A DNA stretch of 64,000 nt from an uncultured Atopobiaceae bacterium (GTDB lineage: Bacteria; Actinomycetota; Coriobacteriia; Coriobacteriales; Atopobiaceae): contig CALULO010000007.1 in assembly GCA_944321515.1 (NCBI GenBank), forward strand, positions 42,413 through 106,412, read 5' to 3'. Each line of letters opens with the position of its first letter. Position 1 is the stretch's first letter. Positions 20,136 to 30,552 of the stretch are shown here, one piece after another. The position numbers and the translations under genes are program-made. Under the pieces are notes generated by a model, which saw nothing but the letters and a program-made list of their open reading frames with translations, searched no databases and was not told the DNA's origin.

Positions 20136-21428
20136 CTAGAAAGCATCCTTGTGCATGGGCATGGTGTCCGAGGTGTGCCCCCTAAAGCGCAGGTCGCGCC
20201 CATAGCTCACCACTTCGTCGCCGAAGCGCTCCCGCAGTTCGTCGGTGACGCGCCCCAGCGCCGAGCGGTCCCGGCGGAGCAGATCGGCGTCCTCGCCTTC
20301 GCCCGATCCCCCAAAGAGGCTCAGCTGCTCGCCGCACGACTCGTCAAACCCGGAGACGCCCACGCCGATGAGCCTCACGTGCTCCCCCGGGCTCCAGAGC
20401 TCGTCGAGCAGCTCCACGGCCGCCTCGCCGAAGACGCGCTCGTCGTCAGTCGGGCCAGAAAGCCGGTGCTGGGCGGTGCGTCCCCGGTTGGCGTCATACT
20501 TGACCTTGAGCGTCACAGTACGGCCAAGGAGCCCCTTGCGGCGCAGTCTGCGGCCCACCACGGAGGAAACGTGGCGGACGGCGGCGCAGATTTCGCCCTC
20601 GGCGGTGAGGTCCCGCTCGAAGGTGCGCTCGTTCGAGACGGACTTGACCTCCTCGGGTGCGGCCGCCTCGGAGACCCGGCTGCGCTCGAGGCCGGCGGCG
20701 CGCAGCGCCATGCGAGGTCCGAGCACGCCAAACTCGCGCTGGAGCGCGCCCACCTCCGTCCGAGAGAGCTCGCCGAGCGTGCGCACGCCCATCTGGGCGA
20801 GCCTCCGCTCGGTGGCCGGCCCCACGCCGCTCATCGCACTCACGGGAAGGGGCGCGAGGAAGTGTCGCTCCGTCCCCGGGAGCACGACGGTGAGCCCGCG
20901 GGGCTTCTCGCGCTCAGAGGCTATCTTGGCGACGGTCTTGTTGACGCCGATGCCGATGGAGCACGTCACGCCGAGCTCGCTGACGCGACGCTGCACGCGC
21001 CGGCATATCTCAACGGGGTCCTCCCGGCTGAAGCGCCCGGGCGTGACGTCGAAGAACGCCTCGTCGATGGACACCTGCTCGACGAGCGGGGTCTCCGCGC
21101 AGAGCAGGGCCATGACCCTGTCGCTCATCTCACGGTAGCGGGCATAGTTGCCCTGGGTCCATATGGCGTCGGGGCACAGGCGGCGCGCGGTAGCCGAGGG
21201 CATCGCCGAGTGCACCCCGAAGCGACGGGCCTCGTATGAGGCCGTCGAGACGACCCCACGCCGCTCGGCGGAGCCGCCCACGATGACCGGCCTGCCGCGC
21301 CACTCCGGGTGGTCGAGCTGCTCGACGGAGGCAAAGAACGCGTCCAGGTCAAGCAGCCCTATCGCCGGCCCCTCCCACGCAAGCACGGGCGTGTTGGAGC
21401 CTTGGCTCCTGTCGACGTCATCCCTCAT
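20136..21428 (-). CDS. dinB: DNA polymerase IV (Y family)
   Basis: Error-prone translesion polymerase. 430 aa. Catalytic carboxylates lie in LLDLDAFFASVEQ (about residues 25-37) and VSIDEAFFDVT; the helix-hairpin-helix VSAMSGVGPATERRLAQMGVRTLGELS and the little-finger domain with VSNERTFERDL follow. Near the C-terminus EQLSLFGG fits a beta-clamp binding motif QLxLF. The ATG is 48 bases beyond rsfS, so it may be the last gene of the proB-proA-nadD-yqeK-rsfS run, or have its own promoter; no LexA-like box was recognised. Confidence 0.94.
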   Translation of the reverse strand: MRDDVDRSQGSNTPVLAWEGPAIGLLDLDAFFASVEQLDHPEWRGRPVIVGGSAERRGVVSTASYEARRFGVHSAMPSATARRLCPDAIWTQGNYARYREMSDRVMALLCAETPLVEQVSIDEAFFDVTPGRFSREDPVEICRRVQRRVSELGVTCSIGIGVNKTVAKIASEREKPRGLTVVLPGTERHFLAPLPVSAMSGVGPATERRLAQMGVRTLGELSRTEVGALQREFGVLGPRMALRAAGLERSRVSEAAAPEEVKSVSNERTFERDLTAEGEICAAVRHVSSVVGRRLRRKGLLGRTVTLKVKYDANRGRTAQHRLSGPTDDERVFGEAAVELLDELWSPGEHVRLIGVGVSGFDESCGEQLSLFGGSGEGEDADLLRRDRSALGRVTDELRERFGDEVVSYGRDLRFRGHTSDTMPMHKDAF

Positions 21429-21476
21429 GGCTCATCACGCGCCTCCGCGCCGCTGCCCGAAAGCGGCAGGGTGCCC

Positions 21477-21836
21477 CTAGTCCTCGAGGCCGAGCTCGAC
21501 GCGCGGGGCGTCGGCCCAGAGCGACTCCAGGCGGTAGTAGTCACGCGTCTCCGGGCGGAACACGTGCACGACCACGGGGCCGTAGTCCACGAGCACCCAC
21601 GAGAGCCCCTCGCGGCCCTCGCAGGAGAGCGGCGAGACGCCGCAGTTGGCGCTCACCTTCTCGCGGACCTCGTCGACGATCGCGTCCACCTGACGCGCAT
21701 TCTCGCCGGTGCAGATGAGGAAGTAGTCACAGACGTCGGTCATGGACGAGAGGTCGAGAAGAACTATGTCGCCCGCCTTCTTGGAGTCCGCCGCGAGTGC
21801 GGCGACGTGGGCGAGCTCGAACGGGGTCACGGGCAT
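21477..21836 (-). CDS. rsfS: Ribosomal silencing factor RsfS
   Basis: Binds L14 of the 50S subunit and blocks subunit joining in starvation. 119 aa, family length. Features: KKAGDIVLLDLSSMTDVCDYFLICTGENARQVDAIVDEV and the C-terminal WVLVDYGPVVVHVFRPETRDYYRLESLWADAP, which is highly characteristic. The gene follows yqeK by 9 bases in the usual nadD-yqeK-rsfS order. Confidence 0.96.
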   Translation of the reverse strand: MPVTPFELAHVAALAADSKKAGDIVLLDLSSMTDVCDYFLICTGENARQVDAIVDEVREKVSANCGVSPLSCEGREGLSWVLVDYGPVVVHVFRPETRDYYRLESLWADAPRVELGLED

Positions 21837-21845
21837 GCGGTCTCC

Positions 21846-22490
21846 TTACGAGTTGGTGGCGGCGCGCTTGGCCGCCAGGGAATTGTACACTTCGAGGGTC
21901 CCGGGATAGAGGTAGCGCCCGCCCTCCAGGACATAGACGACGCCGCCGACGAAGGACTCCCAGAAGAGGTCATCAAGGGTGGCGTCCCCCACGAGGGAGC
22001 GGGTGCGCTCGATGCCGGGGGTTGCGGGACGGAGCGGCTCGATGCCGTCTGCCACGAAGAGCACCTCGTCGAGCGGGCTCATCTCCACGGCGGCCGTGGT
22101 GTGGACCTCGATGGCGTGCCAGAGCTCCGCAGGAAGCCCCGGGTAGCGAGACGGGAGTTCGCGCGCGGCGATGATTCCGTGCAGGAGCGGCCTTACGAGC
22201 GACAGGTCCACCCCCAGGTCGATCCCGAGCTCGCGCGCACGGGCCTCCTGCTCGGCCCCGCTCGAGGCCTTCTCCCAGTCGTGCAGCAGGCCCGCGCAGC
22301 GCGCGAGGAACGGGTCCACGCCGTAGGCGAGGGCCAGGGACTCGGCAGTCTCGGCGACGGAGATCGAGTGCGCGAGACGCCTGGGCTTCGGGGCGAGGTG
22401 CTCTCTCACGTCGGCCTCGATGCGCGCGAGCAGCGCCGCCGACGCCGCGTCGAGGCGCGGGGTCTTCCCGCTGTCGCTGACTTCACTCAC
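21846..22490 (-). CDS. yqeK: YqeK-type HD hydrolase (bis(5'-nucleosyl)-tetraphosphatase, symmetrical)
   Basis: HD-domain enzyme; characterised YqeK proteins cleave Ap4A to two ADP. 214 aa from the GTG at 22490 that overlaps the nadD stop (GTGA). Metal-binding features: RRLAHSISVAETAESLA (His), CAGLLHDWEKA (HD), the HGIIAARELPSRYPG segment, AIEVHTTAAVEMS and LFVADGIEPLR (distal Asp). In some bacteria nadD and yqeK are fused; here they overlap by 4 bases, which keeps them coupled. Confidence 0.93.
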   Translation of the reverse strand: MSEVSDSGKTPRLDAASAALLARIEADVREHLAPKPRRLAHSISVAETAESLALAYGVDPFLARCAGLLHDWEKASSGAEQEARARELGIDLGVDLSLVRPLLHGIIAARELPSRYPGLPAELWHAIEVHTTAAVEMSPLDEVLFVADGIEPLRPATPGIERTRSLVGDATLDDLFWESFVGGVVYVLEGGRYLYPGTLEVYNSLAAKRAATNS

Positions 22491-23194
22491 GCGACCATCT
22501 CCTCGGTCTGCCCGTAGCGGTTGCGCGCGGCGCCGTAGAGGCCGTGCTTGTGCAGGTAGCCGGTCACGGGGTCGGGGGTCAGGTAGCGCAGGCTCTGGCC
22601 GGCACCAACACGCTCGCGCAGATAGCTCGACGAGATGGCGAGCGCGGGCACGGAGAGGTAGGTGACGTCGAAGTCGAGGCCGGAGGCGGCAATGGTGTCC
22701 CAGGCGCGGTCGAGGTCGTAGCCAGGCCGCGTCGCAGCAACCAGGTGGGCCAGCCGGGCGATGTCGTCCGCGTCGCGCCATGCGACGATCTCCGTGATGG
22801 CGTCGGCCCCGGTGATGAAGTAGAACTCAACGTTGTCTGGGTAGAGTGACCGCAACAGGCGCAGGGTGTCGGCCGTGTAGGTGACGCCATCCCTGTCGAC
22901 CTCGAACCGCGAGGCCACGAAGTGCGGGTTGTCCGCCGTGGCAAGAAGCGTCATCGCAAAGCGATCCTCCCCGGAGGTGACGCCCCTGTCCTGCTTAAAG
23001 GCGGGACGACCGGCGGGCATGAAGACTACGAGGTCGAGCCCAAGGTCGTCAAAAGCCTGCTCGGCAGCCACGAGGTGACCGTAGTGGATTGGGTCGAAGG
23101 TGCCGCCCATGATCCCGAGCCGATACGTGCGGGAGAGGTCCCTTCCAAGGACCGGCAGGTCGGCCGCGCGCAGGGCCGCCGCGTCGACGCTCAT
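22487..23194 (-). CDS. nadD: Nicotinate-nucleotide adenylyltransferase
   Basis: Adenylates nicotinate mononucleotide in NAD synthesis. 235 aa. Motifs: LGIMGGTFDPIHYGHLVAAEQA (GGTFDPxHxGH nucleotidyltransferase signature), FMPAGRPAFKQD, FYFITGADAITEI and the C-terminal SVPALAISSSYLRERV (SxTxxR-like, here ISSSYLR). Its ATG overlaps the proA stop by 4 bases. An N-terminal extension of about 24 residues precedes the signature. Confidence 0.95.
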   Translation of the reverse strand: MSVDAAALRAADLPVLGRDLSRTYRLGIMGGTFDPIHYGHLVAAEQAFDDLGLDLVVFMPAGRPAFKQDRGVTSGEDRFAMTLLATADNPHFVASRFEVDRDGVTYTADTLRLLRSLYPDNVEFYFITGADAITEIVAWRDADDIARLAHLVAATRPGYDLDRAWDTIAASGLDFDVTYLSVPALAISSSYLRERVGAGQSLRYLTPDPVTGYLHKHGLYGAARNRYGQTEEMVA

Positions 23195-24450
23195 CGGACC
23201 TGCCCCTCGCCGCGGATCACATACTTCGTGGTGGTGAGGGCCTCGGCGCCCATAGGGCCGCGAGCGTGGAGCTTCTGGGTCGAGATGCCGATCTCCCCGC
23301 CCAGGCCGAAGACCCCGCCGTCAGTGAAGCGCGTTGAGGCGTTAGCGTAGACGGCGGCGGAGTCCACGCCGGCGAGGAAGCGCTCGCACGCCGCGTACGA
23401 CTCGCTCACGATTGCCTCGGAGTGGTGGGTGCTGTAGCGGTTGACGTGCGCGACGGCCGCGTCGACGTCCTCCACGCAGGCCACGCTCATCTTGAGGTCC
23501 AGGTACTCGGTGCCCCAGTCGTCATCGGTGGCCTCCCCCATCGCCACACCGGCCGAGGCGGCGACCTCGCATGCCCTCCTGTCGCCCACGAGCTGGACCC
23601 CGTGCTCGGAGAGGGCACGGAGGACCGGCGGCAACAGACGGTCTGCGGCGCAGTCGTCCACCAGCAGGGACTCTGCGGCGTTGCAGACGCCGGGTCGACT
23701 GCACTTGGCGTTGACGACTATGCCGACAGCCTTCTCGACGTCCGCGTCGCGGTGCAGGTAGATGTGGCAGTTGCCGGTCCCCGTCTCTATAACGGGAACG
23801 GTGGCGCCCTCGACGCAGGAGCGGATGAGGGAGGCGCCGCCACGCGGTATGAGGACGTCGACGAGACCGTGCGCGCGGATGAGCGCGGCGGTCTCGGTGT
23901 GACCCGCGTCATCCTCGACGTACTGCACCGCGTCCGCGGGAAGGCCCGCCTCGGCCAGCGCGTCGGCGCAGGCGGCAGCGAGCGCGGCACACGACTCGGC
24001 CGCCGCCGAGCCGCCCTTGAGCACGCACGCGTTGCCAGAGCGCACGCAGAGCGCGAAGGCATCCGCCGTGACGTTGGGACGCGCCTCGTAGACGATGGCG
24101 ACCACCCCAAGCGGGACGCGCAGGCGCTCAACGCGGACGCCGCTGGCAAGGGTCGACCCACCCACGACGCGCCCGACCGGATCCTCCTGACGTGAGATCT
24201 CTCGGAGCGAGGCAGCGATGGACTCGATCCGGGCCTGGTCGAGCAGCAGGCGATCCTGCAGGGGAGCGCTCATCCCGGCGGCCCGGGCCCTCTCGAGGTC
24301 TCGGGCGTTCGCGGCGCAAATCTCCCCCGCGCGCTCGAGTACGAGCCGCCCGGCAGCCTCGATGGCGCGCGAGCGGACGGACGCGGGCGCCGCGGCGAGC
24401 CTCGGGGCTGCGTCGTGGGCAAGCCGCGCCTTCTTCAGAGCCTCAGACAT
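23191..24450 (-). CDS. proA: Gamma-glutamyl phosphate reductase
   Basis: Second step of proline synthesis, NADPH-dependent reduction of glutamyl-5-phosphate. 419 aa, standard. The catalytic Cys lies in AKCSRPGVCNAAESLLV. Other marks are VYEARPNVTADAFALCVRSGNACVLKGGSAA, IPRGGASLIRSC and the C-terminal DGGVFGLGGEIGISTQKLHARGPMG. It follows proB by 27 bases and overlaps nadD, so proline and NAD genes share a transcript. Confidence 0.97.
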   Translation of the reverse strand: MSEALKKARLAHDAAPRLAAAPASVRSRAIEAAGRLVLERAGEICAANARDLERARAAGMSAPLQDRLLLDQARIESIAASLREISRQEDPVGRVVGGSTLASGVRVERLRVPLGVVAIVYEARPNVTADAFALCVRSGNACVLKGGSAAAESCAALAAACADALAEAGLPADAVQYVEDDAGHTETAALIRAHGLVDVLIPRGGASLIRSCVEGATVPVIETGTGNCHIYLHRDADVEKAVGIVVNAKCSRPGVCNAAESLLVDDCAADRLLPPVLRALSEHGVQLVGDRRACEVAASAGVAMGEATDDDWGTEYLDLKMSVACVEDVDAAVAHVNRYSTHHSEAIVSESYAACERFLAGVDSAAVYANASTRFTDGGVFGLGGEIGISTQKLHARGPMGAEALTTTKYVIRGEGQVR

Positions 24451-24477
24451 GGTCTCTCCCCTCCAAGTTGGTCAATC

Positions 24478-25590
24478 CTAGAAGACGAGAAGGTCGTCTC
24501 GGTGCACAGCCGGCTGTGCACCGGCCTCGCCGAGGAACCGTGCGATGACGTCCAGGCGCAGGCCGCGCACGCGCTGCATGTCCTCTGAGGAGTAGCGCGC
24601 GATGCCTCGCCCGATGAGGTCCCCCGCCTCCGTGGTCACTGACACCACGTCGCCCGCCGCGTAGGTACCGCTCGTAGCGGCAACCCCGACCGGCAGAATC
24701 GAGGCGCCGTGCTCGAGCACGGCGCGGGAGGCGCCGGCGTCGAGGGCGATGGTGCCGCGGGGCACCTCCGCGAGGCCGATCCAAAGCTTTCGGCCGCCCT
24801 CGTGCGGAGATCCTTCGGGCGCCTCGAAACGGGTGCCTATCGACGCCCCGGAGGCGACCTCGACGAGCACATCCGGACGCCTGCCGCGGCAGATCACGGT
24901 GGGGACGCCGGCGGCGATCATCGCGCGGGCGGCGCGCAGCTTAGATGACATGCCGCCCGTGCCGAAGGACGTCCCGGCGCCGTCGGCCATGGCCGTGACG
25001 TCATGGTCCACCTCGCTCACGCGCTCGATGAGGCGGGCACTCGGGTCTTTCTGCGGGTTCGCGGTGTAGAGTCCGTCCACGTCGGACAAGATCACATAGA
25101 GGTCGGCCCCGACGAGGGCGGCCACGAGGGCGCCGAGCATGTCGTTGTCTCCGAAGGCGAACTCGGTGGTGGAGAGGGTGTCGTTCTCGTTGACAACCGG
25201 CACGGCACCAAGCTCAAGCAGCCGCGCAAGCGTTGTGCGGGCGTTCAGGAACGCCTCACGGTCCATGACGTCGCGGCGGGTGAGCAGAATCTGAGCGCAG
25301 GGAATCCCCCGCTCCGCAAGCACGTCGGCATAGGCCTGCGTGAGACGTGCCTGCCCGGCCGCCGCGCAGGCCTGCAGGCTGGCCATGTCTGCGGGGCGCT
25401 CGGGGAAGCCGAGGACGTCGCGGCCGCAGGCGACGGCGCCGGAGGAGACGACCACGACGCGCGTGCCCATCCCGACGAGCCTGGAGACCTGGTCGCAGAG
25501 CGCGCGGACATAGGCAGCGTCAAGCGCGCCCTCCTCGTCCACGAGCGTCGAGGAGCCTACCTTGGCGACGATGAGCCCGGGCATAGGCAT
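24478..25590 (-). CDS. proB: Glutamate 5-kinase
   Basis: First step of proline synthesis, feedback controlled by proline in other bacteria. 370 aa: amino acid kinase domain (1 to about 255; IVAKVGSSTLVD, VVVVSSGAVACG, VNENDTLSTTEFAFGDND, SDVDGLYTANP, GTGGMSSKLRAARAM) and a C-terminal PUA domain (about 275-355; ILPVGVAATSGTYAAGDVVSV). ATG 25590 is one base past the obgE stop; a second ATG two codons in is also possible. GGAGGGGG inside the obgE 3' end serves as ribosome site. Confidence 0.96.
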   Translation of the reverse strand: MPMPGLIVAKVGSSTLVDEEGALDAAYVRALCDQVSRLVGMGTRVVVVSSGAVACGRDVLGFPERPADMASLQACAAAGQARLTQAYADVLAERGIPCAQILLTRRDVMDREAFLNARTTLARLLELGAVPVVNENDTLSTTEFAFGDNDMLGALVAALVGADLYVILSDVDGLYTANPQKDPSARLIERVSEVDHDVTAMADGAGTSFGTGGMSSKLRAARAMIAAGVPTVICRGRRPDVLVEVASGASIGTRFEAPEGSPHEGGRKLWIGLAEVPRGTIALDAGASRAVLEHGASILPVGVAATSGTYAAGDVVSVTTEAGDLIGRGIARYSSEDMQRVRGLRLDVIARFLGEAGAQPAVHRDDLLVF

Positions 25591-25591
25591 G

Positions 25592-27004
<1,413 letters not shown>

Positions 27005-27014
27005 TCAGGCTCCC

Positions 27015-27043
27015 ATGGTACGGCAACCGCGTGCAGGCGTCCA
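27015..27043 (-). promoter_or_regulatory. Possible promoter of the obgE operon
   Basis: Minus-strand -10-like TACCAT (27015-27020) with TTGGAC about 18 bases upstream. The segment TTGCCGTACCAT is also found upstream of trpS. Predicted leader is about 20 bases. Weak -35, so only moderate support. Confidence 0.4.
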
Positions 27044-27113
27044 ACTGGCGCGCAACAGCTGCCGGCGGGACTAAAAAGGTCGAGGGCGACGCAACGAGGT
27101 GTCACGGCTATGG

Positions 27114-27142
27114 AAAAGGCCCCGGCCAAGCGGCCGGGGCCC
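27114..27142 (-). terminator. Intrinsic terminator after rpmA
   Basis: Perfect 10-bp stem GGCCCCGGCC/GGCCGGGGCC (27118-27127 with 27132-27141), 4-base loop, followed on the minus strand by TTTTCC. It lies 23 bases beyond the rpmA stop and separates the L21/L27 unit from obgE. Confidence 0.88.
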
Positions 27143-27164
27143 ATGATCCGCTGTATGCAGAGGA

Positions 27165-27413
27165 CTACGCCTCGCGGACGTGCACCTTGTGCTTGACGCC
27201 CTTGGTGAACTCCACGGTACCGGCGGTGAGGGCGAACAGCGTGTCGTCCTTGCCGATGCCGACGTTGTCGCCGGGGTGGATGTGCGTGCCGCGCTGACGG
27301 ACGAGAATCTCGCCAGCCTTCACGAACTGGCCGCCGTAGCGCTTGGTGCCCAGACGCTGGGCGTGGGAGTCACGGCCGTTGCGGGACGAGCCGAGGCCTT
27401 TCTTGTGAGCCAT
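27165..27413 (-). CDS. rpmA: 50S ribosomal protein L27
   Basis: Large-subunit protein whose N-terminus reaches the peptidyl transferase centre. 82 aa beginning [16 protein letters not shown], followed by [42 protein letters not shown]. It begins directly with AHKKG, so it lacks the cleavable N-terminal extension processed by Prp protease in staphylococci and relatives. It follows rplU by 39 bases. Confidence 0.98.
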   Translation of the reverse strand: MAHKKGLGSSRNGRDSHAQRLGTKRYGGQFVKAGEILVRQRGTHIHPGDNVGIGKDDTLFALTAGTVEFTKGVKHKVHVREA

Positions 27414-27452
27414 GGTGGTACCTGCCTTCTAGAGAAACCGAGGGAGAAAAAC

Positions 27453-27761
27453 TTACGCGGGAAGCTCGACAACCTTGATCTTGGTCAGGTTCTGACGGTG
27501 ACCCTTGGTGCGGCTGTAGCGCTTGCGCTTCTTGAACTTGAAGACGAGCACCTTGTCGCCCTTGAACTGCTCGACAACCTCGGCGGTGACCTTCTTGTCC
27601 TGGAGCGGGGCAGAGCCAACGATGGTCTTGTCGCCGTCGTTCAGGAGAAGGACGGGGAGCTCGACCTTGTCGCCAGGCTGCGCGTCGAGCTTCTCGACGT
27701 CGATGACGTCGCCCTTGGCAACCTTATACTGCTTGCCACCAGTTGCTACGATTGCGTACAT
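27453..27761 (-). CDS. rplU: 50S ribosomal protein L21
   Basis: Large-subunit protein. 102 aa with MYAIVATGGKQYKVAKGDVIDVEKL, LLLNDGDKTIVGSAPLQDKKVTAEVVEQFKGDKVLVFKFKKRKRYSRTKGHRQNLTKIKV in order. It begins the rplU-rpmA unit and has a clear promoter 43 bases upstream. The short cysteine-protease gene often found between rplU and rpmA in Firmicutes is absent, consistent with the L27 N-terminus. Confidence 0.98.
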   Translation of the reverse strand: MYAIVATGGKQYKVAKGDVIDVEKLDAQPGDKVELPVLLLNDGDKTIVGSAPLQDKKVTAEVVEQFKGDKVLVFKFKKRKRYSRTKGHRQNLTKIKVVELPA

Positions 27762-27803
27762 GTGCGAAACCCTTCATTGCTGGCGTGAATGCAACAGTTG
27801 CTT

Positions 27804-27832
27804 ATATTACTAGCGTCGTCGCGGCTCGTCAA
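27804..27832 (-). promoter_or_regulatory. Promoter of rplU-rpmA
   Basis: Minus-strand -35 TTGACG (27827-27832), 17-bp spacer, -10 TAATAT (27804-27809). Predicted start near 27797, leader about 36 bases, too short for a long L20/L21-type autoregulatory leader. Confidence 0.7.
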
Positions 27833-27907
27833 CGTGACGTTGCCGTGACCTGCGCAGCCGTAAGGGAAAAGACGGTGGGCAGGTCGCGCCGGACGATGCG
27901 ACCTTTG

Positions 27908-28678
27908 TCAGGATAATGGTGCGCGGCCCTCGATGCCAAAGGGTCCGAAAGGCTCCACAAGACGACCATCTTCGGCCTCATGGCGTTGGAGGGCTCGACG
28001 GACGCGCACGGCCTCGGGCTGGCCAAGCCCCGCGGCGGCGCACGCGGCGTCGAGGAGGACGCGGGGCCTGAGCGCGCCGGCCGTCGTGGAGCGCGTCTCC
28101 AAGCGCAGGGCGCTCTCCCCTACCTGCTCCACGCCGACAAGCGTGGCGGACACGTCAACGCACTTCTCGCGCTCGCCGCGCATGTAGACGATCTCCCCCC
28201 GCCTGGCGACCTCGGATATTCCCGCGCCGAGCTCGGCGGCATCAAACGGGGCGCCCACCAGCTCCACCTCCCAGGTGGCGCGGTTGAGCCAGGCCTCGAG
28301 GGCCGGCAGGGCTCCGTCCACGTAGGCGCAGCGCACTGGCGCGAGGGCCGCCGGGGCGGCCTCGCGCAGTCTCTCGAGGGCCTCGTCCTCCGCAACGCGT
28401 TCGGTCAGGCGAACGTCAAAGAGCTCACAGGCCGAGCTCGCCCCGACGGGAAGCGCGCTGGAGAACTGGATCCTCATGCGTCGCGCAAAGCCGTTGCCGA
28501 TGGAGAACGGCAGCCCCGAGCGCCGCACGCAGCGCTCCACGGTGCCGATGAGGTCAAGATGCCCGAGGAAGGCAAGGCGCGCGTCCTTGCCGTACTCCAC
28601 GCGCAGGCGGGCAAGCTCCGCCTTGGTCGGCAGGTCCTGAGGCCGCGCGTCCGTTGGCTGCGTACGCCGTCCGCTCAT
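27908..28678 (-). CDS. DUF2344 / TIGR03936-type radical SAM-linked protein
   Basis: Function unknown; members regularly accompany the B12-binding-like radical SAM protein encoded just upstream. 256 aa. Recognisable: LRVEYGKDARLAFLGHLDLIGTVERCVRRSGLPFSIGNGF near residues 25-65, then MRIQFSSALPVGASSACELFDVRL. The C-terminal 70 residues are less conserved. It overlaps the radical SAM gene by 4 bases, implying a stoichiometric partner. The position before rplU-rpmA is also seen in Clostridia. Confidence 0.85.
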   Translation of the reverse strand: MSGRRTQPTDARPQDLPTKAELARLRVEYGKDARLAFLGHLDLIGTVERCVRRSGLPFSIGNGFARRMRIQFSSALPVGASSACELFDVRLTERVAEDEALERLREAAPAALAPVRCAYVDGALPALEAWLNRATWEVELVGAPFDAAELGAGISEVARRGEIVYMRGEREKCVDVSATLVGVEQVGESALRLETRSTTAGALRPRVLLDAACAAAGLGQPEAVRVRRALQRHEAEDGRLVEPFGPFGIEGRAPLS

Positions 28679-30552
28679 GCTCGTACCCCCTGGATGACGT
28701 TGTGGACGCCGAGCGCCGGGCAGACCCCGCAGCCCGTGCAGCTCTCACGGGTGCAGTCGGGCGTGGTCACGCCCTCCACGGCGCGGCGCCACTCCCGCTG
28801 AAGATAGCCCTTTGAGACGCCCGGGGAGGTGTGGTCCCACGGCAGCGCCGCAGAGAGGGGAAACTCCTCGCAGGCCACGTCCTCAAGGTCAAGGCCGCAG
28901 TCCGCCGCCGCGGCCTCCCACGCCTCGAGTGAGAACTCGCTCGTCCAGGCGTCGAAGGAGCAGCCGTGGCCATGGGCGGCAAGAAGGAGCTCGAAGCCGG
29001 CACGCCCCATGCGGGAGAGCGCCCCCTCCACAAGGGAGACGCCGGCGTCGTGATAGGAGACGCGAATCGCCCGGTCGCGAATCTCGGAGAGCAGGAGCTG
29101 CTGTCGGCGACGCACCTCGTCTGGACGGCACTGGCCCTGCCACTGGAACGGGGTGAACGCCTTCGGGACGAGGACGGCCACGGAGATGGACACGGAGACG
29201 CCGCTCTTTGGCCCGCGTCCCACTACCTCGCGACCGATCTCAAGCACCCGCTCGGAGAGGCGCGCTATGCCGACGACGTCCTCGTCCGTCTCCGTGGGAA
29301 GCCCCATCATGAAGTAGAGCTTCATCCTCCGCCAGCCGTTCTCGAAGGCATTCCTCGCCGCGTTTTCGAGGTCCTGCTCGGTGACGTTCTTGTTGATGAC
29401 GTCGCGCAGGCGCTGACTGCCGGCCTCGGGGGCAAAGGTGAGCCCCCCGCGCTTGCCCCCGGCGACCGCCGCGGCCATCTCGACGCCGAAGGAGTCGAGG
29501 CGCTGCGAGGGAATGGAGACGCGCACGCCGCGCCCCGCGAGCCTCTCGTTCATGCCCGAGAGGATCTGGGCGCACTGAGAGTGGTCGGTAGTCGAGAGCG
29601 ACGTGAGGGAGACCTCGTTATGGCCGCTGCGGAGCAGGCCGTCCACGGCGCAGGAGACAACCTGGCCCGCCGGGCGCTCGCGCACGGGGCGGTAGGTCAT
29701 GCCGGCCTGGCAGAAGCGGCATCCACGCGCACAGCCACGCAGCACCTCGACGGAGAGCCGATCCTGGACGATGCCCATGTAGGGCACGATTCTCTGGGCG
29801 ACGGCGGGCGTGGCGGCGAAGTCCTGCACGCAGCGCTTGAGCACAGTAGGAGGCACGTCCTCGCCCTCCTTCGGAACTGCCCGCCCCCAGCGCGTGGTGC
29901 CCTCGTCCACCACCACGTCGTACAGGGAGGGGACGTACGTCCCGGGGACCTGCGCGAGGCGCCTCAGGATCTCCTTGCGGCCCATACCCTCGGCGCGGGC
30001 GTCACGAATGCAGGCGCAGACCTCGACGATGCTCTCCTCGCCGTCCCCAAGCAGCACCGCGTCCAGGGCGGGCGCGAGCGGCTCGCAGTTCCAGGCAGAA
30101 GGACCGCCGGCAAGGATGATCGGGTCGTCCTCGTCGCGGTCAGAGGACCTCAGGGCAATGCCGGCCAGGTCGAGGGCCTCAAGCACGTTGGTGGCGATGA
30201 GCTCGTGGGCGAGCGTGAAACCGATGGCGTCGAAGGAGGCGAGCGGGGCCGCCCCCTCAAGCGAGAGCAGCGGCACCCCCCTCTCCCGCATGAGCGACGC
30301 CATGTCCTTCCACGGCAGGAAGCACCGCTCGCAGCTCATGCCCTCCTGTGCGTTCACGGCGTTGTAGAGGATGGAGATTGCAAGGTTGGGCTGGCCGACC
30401 TCGTAGACGTCCGCGTACACCATGGCCAGGTGGAAGGGCCCCTTCTGCTCCTGCACGGAGCCCCACTCGTGGTCGAGGTAGCGAGCGGGGTGCTCCACGT
30501 GGGGCAACAGCGGCTCGATCAGGTGAAAGAGGTTCTCGCGACGGGCCCTCAT
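28675..30552 (-). CDS. TIGR03960-family radical SAM protein
   Basis: Radical SAM enzyme of unknown reaction with an N-terminal B12-binding-like domain (about 40-190; DVYEVGQPNLAISILYNAVN, GGPSAWNCEPL, GDGEESIVEV). The cluster cysteines are Cys274, Cys278 and Cys281 in RGCARGCRFCQAG; a GGE-like region and FAPEAGSQRLRDVINKN follow. 625 aa. The C-terminal tail ends with CTRESCTGCGVCPALG, a four-cysteine group that may hold a second metal site. A role in RNA or ribosome modification has been guessed from its link to rplU-rpmA; that is inference. It overlaps both neighbours by 4 bases. Confidence 0.88.
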   Translation of the reverse strand: MRARRENLFHLIEPLLPHVEHPARYLDHEWGSVQEQKGPFHLAMVYADVYEVGQPNLAISILYNAVNAQEGMSCERCFLPWKDMASLMRERGVPLLSLEGAAPLASFDAIGFTLAHELIATNVLEALDLAGIALRSSDRDEDDPIILAGGPSAWNCEPLAPALDAVLLGDGEESIVEVCACIRDARAEGMGRKEILRRLAQVPGTYVPSLYDVVVDEGTTRWGRAVPKEGEDVPPTVLKRCVQDFAATPAVAQRIVPYMGIVQDRLSVEVLRGCARGCRFCQAGMTYRPVRERPAGQVVSCAVDGLLRSGHNEVSLTSLSTTDHSQCAQILSGMNERLAGRGVRVSIPSQRLDSFGVEMAAAVAGGKRGGLTFAPEAGSQRLRDVINKNVTEQDLENAARNAFENGWRRMKLYFMMGLPTETDEDVVGIARLSERVLEIGREVVGRGPKSGVSVSISVAVLVPKAFTPFQWQGQCRPDEVRRRQQLLLSEIRDRAIRVSYHDAGVSLVEGALSRMGRAGFELLLAAHGHGCSFDAWTSEFSLEAWEAAAADCGLDLEDVACEEFPLSAALPWDHTSPGVSKGYLQREWRRAVEGVTTPDCTRESCTGCGVCPALGVHNVIQGVRA